From Chromera velia (taxonomy: Eukaryota; Sar; Chromeraceae), in contig JAHBMJ010002056.1 in NCBI GenBank assembly GCA_018398765.1, positions 1 to 22,888 of the forward strand: DNA of 22,888 bases, given 5' to 3'. Each line of letters begins with the position of its first letter. Within the stretch, counting starts at the first letter, position 1. Below are positions 9,901-17,820 of the stretch, one piece after another. Both the position numbers and the translations under genes were made by a program. A model generated the notes under the pieces. The model had not been told where the DNA came from and searched no databases. It saw only the letters and a program-made list of their open reading frames with translations.

Positions 9901-11930
9901 TTGCCGGTCAGACCACTCCCCTGAGTTCCCACAGACTCCCCGGAGCTCCCCCGCACCCGCACCCTCACCAACACCCCGTTCATGCAGGCCGTCCCTTTCC
10001 CCCTTCTCCCTTCCTTTCACAAACTTTTGCAGCTGATGGGGACAGAAGATGCCTCTCTGTCGTCCCACAGCTCCAAAAAATGGCTGCTGCTGCTGCTGCT
10101 GCTGCTGCACAGGGCTCCCCCTTCTTCCCCCACACTCGAGGACCCGCATGGCCCGGGGGCACTCTCCATCATCAACAGCAGCAACAGCTCCCTGCTGTCC
10201 AGCGCCACGCCACCACTCACAACCCCCCCATGCACGTCTCTGGTGCTCAACACCCCTCCTACGCATTTGCACCCATGCCGAGGTCCATGCAGCTCGGCTC
10301 GCTCCCGGCATTTGCTCACGGCCAAGGGGGGGTCCCTCCAGCTGGACAGCAGGCCCCTGGCCGGTTCCTCACCTACTCCCAGACGCACCTCGGCAGCGCC
10401 AGCAGCAGTCTCGGAGGCTTCGACGCATCTACGCCCACTCAACAACAGCAGCAGCCGCAGGCAAACATTCCACCTAGATTTGTGATCGGACCGCTCCCCC
10501 CCAACCACCAGCATACCCACCTCTCCTCAGGGGTATTCCAGGGAGGATCTCCGTCCTCGTCTGGCTTCCTGTCCAGAGGGGGGGCCAACTCCTCCTTGCA
10601 CTCCGCCGCCTTCCCCACAAAGCTGCAGGAAACTGTCAGCTCCGCAGCAGATGCCGCCACTGGAGCTTCAGCTGCCCCTGAGCCGTCTGCTGAGGGAGTG
10701 CAGATGCGGATTGCTGCCCAGTCTCCTGACGAAACTCTCCCCGGTACCCTGCCCAAACTCAAAATGTCCCTCCCCCTCTCTCAGGTCTGTCTGCGCTCCT
10801 TCTCAGGCCCCCCGGTTTCAGGGCGGGAGTGGAAGCCGGAGGCGGGAGAGGAAACGCCTTTACCCGCTCATCGACGCCAACAAGCTGCAGAAAACTCATC
10901 CTCAGCTGCAGTCGCCAATGCCAAACCCACTCAGAAAGAGAATGTTGCGGAAATTCCGACCGAATCCCCTGCGAATATCGTCCGTGAGGTTCCCACACAG
11001 CAGCTGCTTCAGGATGAGAGCAGGAGGACAGGGGGGGGACCTCGAACGAGAACTCCAAACTACAGAAGGGGGGGTCAGGTGACCTCTCCTTTCAGGCGAT
11101 CAGAAGACGACGAGGTCTCAATCATCAAATCCACTCCCTCAGCCTCCCCAGGATCCAAATCGATAGGCACGCCAGCACGGTCCCAGAAGTCCGTTTCTAG
11201 TATCGCCCTCTCTCCCTCACCTGCCCGCCGTTCCGATTCTTCCGTCGAGTCGACCCTCCGTAGAGAGGGGGTGCCGCCGAGGATGGGTGTGGCTGCATAC
11301 CATCAGGGGTGTATCCCCCCCCCCCCCCTAGAAGAAGCCCTCCAAGCCCCCCGCCTGAGTAGAGACTCCACCCCGTCGAGGGCTGCTGCAGGCCCCTCGA
11401 AAGAAAAGGAAGCAGCTAATCGCTTTCACGGACCACGCGGAGGGTCAAACCGTTTGAGCAACCCCCAGCAAGCCCCGTCTCCTTCCCTCTCTCTCACGAA
11501 AGACAGTGAAGGCGAGAGATCAGGAAGAAGCAAAACGAACCAGACTCAAACCCGAAGCGAGTCCGCAAAGCGTCCCAGCCGTGCCCTTGCGAAGGCCAGC
11601 ATGGCAACAACTGCCAGTTCATCCACTGCCGTCTCCTCCGTCTCCGCCTCTGCCGCTCCTTCTGCTGCTTCCACGGGACCCTCCAACAGACCCAGGCGGG
11701 GAGCAGCCAGGGTCTCTTCCGGTGCTGTGAGTGGGAGTGGAAGGGGCACAGGGACGCAGTCGGCTTCTGTCGGAGGTCGCACAGGACCTTCTTCGTCTGC
11801 CTCTGCTGGTTCTATTCGCAGGGGGCTGGGGGGAACAGGGGCAGTCGGACAAACGCAGGCTCAGCCTGGGTCGTCTCGGTCTGGTGCGAAGGTGACAGGT
11901 CCCCCCACACCCCATGCTCAGAACGGATGA
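3961..11930 (+). CDS. Large 12-exon gene, ~1930-residue low-complexity protein of unknown function
   Basis: The protein is not recognised. My exon model is 3961-4253, 4356-4422, 4598-4660, 4830-4862, 5023-5070 (least certain), 5149-6042, 6293-6688, 7136-7945, 8073-8189, 8257-8579, 8856-9129 and 9456-11930. All junction phases agree and the sum is 5793 bases including TGA. The ATG has an in-frame TGA 12 bases upstream. Residues 1-100 (LRVRLFRNGQ, QKIW|LKLH) loosely resemble a C2-like beta-sandwich, which is only a guess. The exon at 5149 is Glu/Lys-rich and probably coiled coil. The exon at 6293 is His/Gln/Pro-rich. The exon at 7136 holds a helical, charged region (INYQQIVDDERASMLEQMF; later many Arg/Glu). 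The last exon opens with PPVVFYTSVTGERVQLQRP, then is Gly/Pro/Gln/Ser-rich with an alanine run encoded by GCT repeats at 10083-10109, and ends basic and Ser-rich. A cytoskeletal or scaffold role would be inference only. Splitting into two genes is possible but the continuous phase argues against it. The 9456-11930, 7136-7945 and 5149-6042 exons are the most secure. Confidence 0.72.
6689..7135 (+). other. CT-rich intron with assembly gap
   Basis: This intron of the large gene begins GTTCGT and ends ATGCAG. It is filled with TC/TCTG-type simple repeats, including a near-duplicate of about 80 bases (around 6757-6835 and 6838-6912). Four N bases stand at 6934-6937, followed by a run of 15 C. The N run shows that the true length of the repeat is unknown. 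Confidence 0.85.
11315..11328 (+). repeat. Poly-C run inside coding exon
   Basis: A run of 14 C within the last exon encodes prolines. Such a homopolymer is prone to sequencing error, but the frame stays open on both sides, so no shift is needed here. Confidence 0.8.
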
Positions 11931-12497
11931 TCGAAAAAAAATTGCTCTTTTTTGTTTTTTGTTTGTTGACGCGTCACGCCACAGAGGAGGAAGGGGATTT
12001 GTCTTTCTCGCCACCTTTGTGGATCGAGTCGAGCAGCAGACAAAATGATAGAGCCATCTAGGCAGGCAAATAGAGAAATCGTTTGTGAAGAGCTCTTTGT
12101 GGCTCTCCGTTCGGAAAAGAAAGGAGGAAGGAAGGACAGGAGGATCGCCTCGATGATGTTATGCTCTCACACGCTCCTCACTGTCACCCTTCCTTTCCTT
12201 TCTTCTCTTCTGGGGGGGTGCATACAGTCATGCTTGCTTGGACGTTGAGTCGCTTTTCACTTTCCGTTCCATCCATTCATGTGCGGTGGGTTGCATCTGC
12301 CTGCTTCATTTGATGCTGCTCTTGTGTTCGTTATCTTGTTTCTGTCTTCTTTCATCGTCCTCCCCGCCCGTCCATCCACTCACTGCCTATTCTTCTCGTC
12401 GTCCCGTGTCGTGTCGTGTGCTGCCAAGAGCAGTGACTGTGCTCCGTCGTTTCATGAATTCTTCGAATGCTATGCCTGTTCATGCATCCGTTGTGCG
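11931..12497. other. 3' flank of the large gene, no gene seen
   Basis: Directly after the TGA stop comes an A-run followed by T-rich sequence (about 11934-11967). The rest is mixed, pyrimidine-leaning DNA with short open frames only. It may include the 3' untranslated region. I could not place a polyadenylation site with confidence. Confidence 0.55.
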
Positions 12498-12612
12498 TTC
12501 CCCTTCCTTTCTGCCTTCCTTCCTTCCTTCCGTCCTGCCTTCCTTCCTTCCTTCCTTCCCTTCCTTCCTTCCGTCGTGCCTTCCTTCCTTCCTTCCTTCC
12601 TTCCGTCGTGCG
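12498..12612. repeat. (TTCC)n array with interspersed CGTCGTGCC
   Basis: Runs of TTCC are broken at intervals by CGTCCTGCC or CGTCGTGCC before TTCC resumes, so a higher-order unit has been duplicated over the tetranucleotide. The proline/serine/leucine open frames across it in both strands are repeat artefacts. Confidence 0.9.
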
Positions 12613-12709
12613 CTTCATGATCTGCCGACGTGTTGGAGTGTCCATCAATTCACGCCTGCCTGCCTGTCTGCCTACCGCTAGCATTTCAATTGAAGGGCTT
12701 CGTTCGGCA

Positions 12710-12798
12710 AGGGGAGGGGAGGGGAGGGGATGAAGTGGCTGCTTCGTGAAGTCGTGTCTCTCTCCTTCCTGCGGGTCGGAGGGAATCGGGTAGACTTT

Positions 12799-12842
<44 letters not shown>
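12710..12842. repeat. (GGGGA)n and (GA)n simple repeats
   Basis: A short GGGGA array occupies 12710-12731, and an uninterrupted (GA)n tract of about 21 units occupies 12800-12842. The sequence between has no recognisable gene. Confidence 0.9.
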
Positions 12843-12844
<2 letters not shown>

Positions 12845-13026
12845 TGAATTCAAGAAGAGGGAGAGAGAGAGAGGTCGAATGCGGTGTAAGGTATTCTTCC
12901 TCAGTGCGTCTATTTTCGTGCACCGTCTCCAACAAATGGCTGGACCGATTGATTGATGGAATGCGGTTGATGAGCATGACCCACTCGGCAGGGAAAGAAT
13001 TCGACTTCCGCCCATCGGTTTTTCTT

Positions 13027-13046
13027 CGCACACGCACGCACGCACA

Positions 13047-13085
<39 letters not shown>

Positions 13086-13115
13086 GGAGGGAGGGAGGGA
13101 GGGAGGGAGGGAGAG
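13027..13115. repeat. Compound (CA)n-(GA)n-(GGGA)n microsatellite
   Basis: A CACG/CA run passes directly into GA and then into GGGA units. The stepwise change of motif suggests growth by slippage plus point mutation. Confidence 0.9.
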
Positions 13116-14080
13116 AAGTTCTTTTTTTGTTGCCGCGCCAGTGAAACTTGTGAGGAAGGAATTTTCCTTCCGCCCTCTCCTGCGGACGTCCTTTCATCTT
13201 GCAAGCGATACTGGGCTGACTGTTTCTTTCTTGTCTTGCAGGGAAGCTCTGCGGGCTACCCTGTGGGGGTCCATTTTTTCGCCTTCCGACCGCTTCTCCC
13301 TTCCACATCTATGTTGTTTTCTTCTCTGCCAGCTCGTCTTTCTTTTTTCTTTTTTTCTTTCTGTGTCCCCGTCTTTGCCTTCCAGTATCTGACTTGATCA
13401 ACTGTTTTCGTCTTGATTTCCCCGTGCCGTCTTCTTCCGTCTCTCGCCCATGTTGCTCCTTTCGGCTCCTTCACTTCATCTTGAGACATGGACTGTGTTT
13501 ACACCCAGTCTCTTTTTTGTCTGGTTGAAATCTTTTCTGCATGTTTTCTTCTCTTTTTTTTGGCAGGCCACAAGCAAGAAACACAAACGCCTTTTCGCCC
13601 TTCCATTCCTCGTCAATCGCTCCTTCGGTCCTTGCCTGTCTCTGAATGTACATGAGCCTCTGGCGTCATGAATAAGTAAATAAGCAAATGATCGGGTGCG
13701 AGTGTGAATCAAAGAAAACCCCACGGGAGCACTCCACTGTGCCCGTTCCAGCCTGCCTGCCCGCAAATCGTTGTTGCCTCCCTTCTTTTCCGCCGGAATG
13801 GAAGAAAAACTCGATCCGAAATCGACCCTCGCCGCTTTGGTTCTTTCTTTGCACATGCAGGGGAAGCAACCTTTTCGTTCCGTTTCATTCCTGTCTGTCA
13901 GATTCCCTGGAGGGGGGGGGGGGTGAGAGAGAGAGAGAGGGAGTCCGCCTTTCTTTCTACCCTGCAGGACAGCATCGAGGCACCTGTTGGTAATGAGCGA
14001 GGAAGAGGAAAGGGTATCCATCCACCTTTTCTTCCTTCCTTCAGGCCTGCTTTCCTTTCTCTCTGTTGAAATGGAGAAAT
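13116..14080 (+). other. Intergenic DNA with acceptor-like sites, no supportable gene
   Basis: Several pyrimidine-rich tracts ending in CAG occur on the plus strand, for example near 13241, 13566 and 13968. The last precedes a stretch GACAGCATCGAGGCACCTGTTG followed by GTAATG. These could be small exons of an untranslated or unrecognised transcript, but I found no chain of open exons and no protein motif. A G-run lies at about 13909-13922. I do not call a gene. Confidence 0.35.
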
Positions 14081-14526
14081 ACCAGACAACACTAGAGACA
14101 ACAACTATCCGTTGGTTCCTTGAATCTCTTCATTGAGTGATGAAGAGATCGGCCTGCAGGGAGGCATTACGTACAAACAGCTACTTGTCTTTGTCATCAG
14201 CAAAGCCTAACTACAAAGCTCTTTTACCTTTTGCAGTCTTGAAGTATGCAAAAATAGAGATAAAGGCAAGTTGGAACGACTCCTAGAATGACTTGACAAG
14301 TAAATATACGGACGGAAACAGTGATGATGGGTAGAAGAACATAAGATACATTAAGAAATGCACTCATTAACTAGACTATAAGGAGAGATGAACAGAGATG
14401 ACTGCTAAACTAACTAGCTAATTAAACGGTTTTAAATTGGCTAGTGACTGTATGTTGGTTACTAGATATATATTACATCTCTGTTATAATGTATGGTTGG
14501 CTTATATATACTTGTAAATACTCAGT
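14081..14526. other. AT-rich intergenic block with a hairpin
   Basis: The block is AT-rich with stops in all frames. At 14124-14149 a perfect 10-bp stem (ATCTCTTCAT / ATGAAGAGAT) encloses a 6-base loop. Nothing else was recognised. Confidence 0.6.
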
Positions 14527-14680
14527 TTAATACTGCATAAAAAAGAACTTAGGCCCGGGAAAAATGCGTTGTGGGAAGGGGCCTAGGAGGGGGCAGCGAA
14601 GCCCCAGAAGTTGGTTTGGGGCCACAAGAATCTGGACGTCAGCAGCAACCATAGCAATAGCTAGAGCAATACCTGGAATG
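14527..14680 (-). other. Possible terminal exon fragment on the minus strand
   Basis: Read on the minus strand, a CTGTGTGTCTGCATTCCAG tract, a good splice acceptor, is followed by about 48 open codons starting GIALAIAMVAADVQILVAPN and ending at a stop at 14527-14529. Composition is GC-rich compared with the AT-rich DNA to its left. No upstream exon was found in the microsatellite region to its right and no family was recognised. It could equally be a fragment of a mobile element or chance. Confidence 0.25.
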
Positions 14681-14724
14681 CAGACACACAGACACTTAAT
14701 TTCAGATAGGCACACGCAAGAGAA

Positions 14725-14726
<2 letters not shown>

Positions 14727-14759
<33 letters not shown>

Positions 14760-14820
14760 AAGAGGGCACACTGTGTGCATCCGTGTGTATGCGTATGTGT
14801 GTAATAGAGACGGAGAGAAG

Positions 14821-14889
<69 letters not shown>

Positions 14890-14953
14890 CTGTATGGTTT
14901 CTTTCCCTCCTTTTTGCCATGAACACAACAGACAAAAAGAAAGAAAACAACAA

Positions 14954-14993
<40 letters not shown>

Positions 14994-15088
14994 TATATCG
15001 TCTTTTCTTCACTTCACTTTTACCGAATCGCTTCCTTTCTTTCGGACAGACAGACAGACAGACAGACAGATTGACAGACAGACAGATT

Positions 15089-15119
<31 letters not shown>

Positions 15120-15128
15120 CGACATGCA
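14727..15128. repeat. Cluster of (GA)n, (TG)n and (CAGA)n microsatellites
   Basis: The order is GA at 14727-14755, TG at 14825-14863, GA at 14864-14889, CAGA at 14954-14992 and CAGA at 15044-15128, with ATTGACAG interruptions in the last array. Open frames across it on both strands (CVCV, RQTD or SVCL repeats) are artefacts. The short unique segments between arrays show nothing recognisable. Confidence 0.92.
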
Positions 15129-15430
15129 GACAAGAGACACCTGGGAGAGACGGACACAGCACTTTAGACATATCAAGCCACAAAGACTGATGAGAACCTT
15201 TCGTAAAAGGTCAGTCAAGGGACCAAAGAGATGCGCAGAAAAGGAGTCTTGAAGTGGAGATGCAAACAGCGTGACAGCTGCACATGAAATGAAGTTTTAC
15301 ACCACAACTCCGATAGTCCAGCCACACACATGTTAATTCCATCCCTACTTGCTTCTTTGACATAACCACACTCAATCAATCCTTCTACATAATGCAGTGC
15401 CACAGAGTGACCACCTATCACACCAGCATC
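15129..15430. other. Unique intergenic sequence, no gene seen
   Basis: Mixed-composition DNA lies between the CAGA arrays and the repeat that follows the SNAPC1-like gene. Open frames are short and match nothing I recognise. Part of it could belong to the 3' untranslated region of the minus-strand gene. Confidence 0.5.
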
Positions 15431-15476
15431 AATCACTCACTCAATCACTCACTCACTCACTCACTCACTCACTCAC

Positions 15477-15508
<32 letters not shown>

Positions 15509-15517
15509 CCAATCAAT
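15431..15517. repeat. (TCAC)n to (TCAA)n tetranucleotide array
   Basis: TCAC units change to TCAA units midway. The array ends four bases from the stop codon of the minus-strand SNAPC1-like gene, so it would be transcribed as UUGA/GUGA repeats at the start of that gene's 3' untranslated region. Confidence 0.92.
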
Positions 15518-15520
15518 AAA

Positions 15521-16876
15521 TCAAACCATTTCTTCGTCTTCTTCTGAGTCAATCTGTGGATGTGTATCTTCCTCTGTTCTCTGTTGGGTTTGGTTCTGGT
15601 CCTTTCCCTTCCCTCCCCGTCCTTTTCCCCCCCTCCCCCTCCTCGGCACACTTCGCAGTGACCACTTGGACGCGGCCTGATTCGGCCTCTCTGCCAAGGG
15701 GTTCTCCTTGTTGAAGTCTTTTAATCTCACGTCAAGCGAACGAAGGAGCTGCAAGGCCTCCCCGAGAGCCTCCCGGCGTTTCTCTCGCTGTGCCGGAGAC
15801 GGAGAGTGAGACTGAGTGAATGACTCCCGAGCGTCTACCCACTCGGCCTTTCGCTTTTCTTTGCCCTGGCCGTTCCCCTCCCCTCCTCGTGCAGCTACTG
15901 AATCAGAGGAGGGGGACCTGGGAGGAGAAACAGAGTTCACAGCTGCAGCAGCAAGAGGTGTCTGTTTTGTAGAACGGCGGGAAGAGACTCCAGGGATTTC
16001 TGAGGAGGCTGCTGCTGCGGCTGCTCCTGCAGGAGAAGAAGACGAAGAAGAAGAAGACGGCTGTCGGAGTTTTGTTTCCCCGCCTTCTTCTTCTCCCCCC
16101 CCCCCTCCTTTTCCCTCTTTGCTCGCCTCGTCCTCAAGTTTCTTAACAAAAGACGACACAGCCGCTTCTGCAGCCCTCGTGTCGGGCATCCACAAGTCAA
16201 AGTCCCGTGCGTCCTTCTCATACTTTTCCACGGCCTCGAAGTCCGGAGGCTGGAAGGCAAAACCCAAACGGTCCTGGTAGAATCTTCTTGGACCTAGGCC
16301 GTTCGCACTCACATCGAAAGACTCGGCAGCCACGAGGTAGGACAGACAGGCACGGCAGTCTGGATGCTCTCCCGTCTCCTTGAGAGTCTTTGCGAATTCA
16401 AGCAAGGACTTCAGGAAAGAAAGGGACACTGGGAGACGCTTCACGGTTGGGCCGAGGTCGGTGGGCTGTGCCCTGAAGAGAAGGTAGAGGACGAAGACGG
16501 TTCCAACTTTTTGGAGATCTGCCGTCTCGTTTTGATCTGTGCCGTCTCCGAAGAATTCACACACAATACCCACCAACAGTTCCCACGCATCCCTCGCATT
16601 TTCACGGGGGGCTACGGCATGAATGCCTGAGTAGTGGTGGGAGCACCACAGGTCTCGCATGAGGGGGAAGAGAGGAATACGATCCTGGGGGGCTTTCCCC
16701 GTCTCCTCTTGAGCTTTTTTAATGAAAGAATCAAGCAGGTTGTCCAAGTCATCTTCGTAATGTTCTGCTCGGTAGCGCAACAGGGAAGGAATGTAAGAGT
16801 CTCGGTACACCGTCCCTGAACGATGAAAGTCCTTCAAGGAGTTCAAGTCAGTGTCAGTCGTTCGCTTGCTGGTCAT
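15521..16876 (-). CDS. SNAPC1/SNAP43-like snRNA-activating complex subunit
   Basis: A single open frame of 451 codons. The ATG has an in-frame TGA 36 bases upstream (16910-16912), which supports this start and an intronless gene. Residues about 45-200 match the SNAP43 pattern as I know it: a helical start (LLDSFIKKAQ), a FPLMRDLW motif near 70-77, and VGTVFVLYLLFRAQP at 124-138, followed by a Leu/Phe-rich helix and a segment ending RRFYQD near 202. In animals and plants this protein is part of SNAPc, which binds the proximal sequence element and recruits RNA polymerase II or III to snRNA genes in the nucleus. The C-terminal half (about 250-451) is Ser/Ala/Gly-rich, carries a Lys/Arg-rich RGRGGKGRGGKGK stretch, and ends acidic (DSEEDEEMV). 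This tail is longer and less ordered than the conserved core needs. The gene is divergent from the PARP gene. Identity is by pattern recognition only. Confidence 0.72.
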   Translation of the reverse strand: MTSKRTTDTDLNSLKDFHRSGTVYRDSYIPSLLRYRAEHYEDDLDNLLDSFIKKAQEETGKAPQDRIPLFPLMRDLWCSHHYSGIHAVAPRENARDAWELLVGIVCEFFGDGTDQNETADLQKVGTVFVLYLLFRAQPTDLGPTVKRLPVSLSFLKSLLEFAKTLKETGEHPDCRACLSYLVAAESFDVSANGLGPRRFYQDRLGFAFQPPDFEAVEKYEKDARDFDLWMPDTRAAEAAVSSFVKKLEDEASKEGKGGGGGEEEGGETKLRQPSSSSSSSSPAGAAAAAASSEIPGVSSRRSTKQTPLAAAAVNSVSPPRSPSSDSVAARGGEGNGQGKEKRKAEWVDARESFTQSHSPSPAQREKRREALGEALQLLRSLDVRLKDFNKENPLAERPNQAASKWSLRSVPRRGRGGKGRGGKGKDQNQTQQRTEEDTHPQIDSEEDEEMV

Positions 16877-17820
16877 CCTCAGACTCGTCCTTCTGTCCGA
16901 ACGTGGGACTCAAAAGGTCAGACCCCTGATATGCCGTCGCGTGCGCACGTACCAGCACTACGACCAGACATCTGCAGCTGTGAAAATATCTCCGAAATCT
17001 GCACAGCAGATACGGCGACAGTGTCTAGAATTCTTTGTATATCGAACCATCACAATCCCACAATCCTGCAAATCTCTCAGGTAGTAGCACCATGCACCGA
17101 GCTAGGCCGAGCACATGCACATGCATGCATGCGATGGCCGCGGCCCAAGATGCTGCAGGCCAGAGCCTATACTGCAGGCACTCGAGATATCTCGAGATCG
17201 CTCGTTCTTTTGCTTCTGCAGTGACTTTCCATACATTTCTGCTGCTCGCCGGCGGGTCTGAGTATCGCTGATGAGCCTCTGCAAACCTGAATTTTTGTGC
17301 CCGATTCGAGACACGTCGGCTTCCAGGGTCTTCGAAGGCAGGTGGGTGATCAGGGAAGAGAGACGGGAAGTGCCAGTGGGTGTGTACCTTGCGTGTCCAG
17401 TTTTTCCCTTCGCGTCCTTTGTATGAGTCGCGTCACCAATGGAATTTTCTTTCCGCTGTCTGATGTTTGACTTTCTGACCCTTGAAAATTTTTCTACACA
17501 TTGGGTGACTCCCACTCAGCTTCTTCTGCCCTTTTTGTGAATTGTTCTTTGCTGCCTTCCCCGTCGCCCTTCTGAACTTTTTTGCCCTTTTCTTCTTCAT
17601 GACTGTCTGCAGGTAGACCGACACGGAGAGAGACTCACGTGTGGCTCTGATCTTTTCAACTCAGCGTCCGCAGAGTCCTCCTTTTTCTTTCGTCCGTCTA
17701 CTCTGGTGAATTGGCTGCGCACTTAAGGAGGGCATTGATTGTTATGTCAAAAGACATCTTTCTGATCCGAGCTTCACCTTCTTGAACTTCGAAAGAGGTG
17801 CGGGGGATCGACACCACACC
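16877..17820. promoter_or_regulatory. Shared intergenic region of two divergent genes
   Basis: About 0.94 kb separates the start codons of the SNAPC1-like (-) and PARP (+) genes, so it should contain both promoters and 5' leaders. A perfect 16-bp palindrome, CTCGAGATATCTCGAG, is at 17181-17196, and a CATGCACATGCATGCATG alternating tract is near 17113-17130. Pyrimidine-rich tracts ending CTGCAG near 17221 and 17613 could be acceptors of leader introns of the plus gene. I could not identify a TATA box or start site with confidence. Confidence 0.5.

Noticed and set aside
12686-13392. Long frames on both strands around the GA/CA/GGGA repeats
   Set aside because: They depend on simple repeats, have no protein motif, and no consistent exon chain connects them.
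14783-15190. Open frames with CVCV and DRQT repeats on both strands
   Set aside because: They are translations of TG, GA and CAGA microsatellites.
15816-16280. Plus-strand 154-codon frame rich in Ala, Glu and Ser
   Set aside because: It lies antisense within the SNAPC1-like coding region and mirrors its Ser/Ala-rich tail.
16823-17271. Plus-strand frames in the spacer between the SNAPC1-like and PARP genes
   Set aside because: They are short, overlap each other and the start of the minus-strand gene, and have no recognisable motif.
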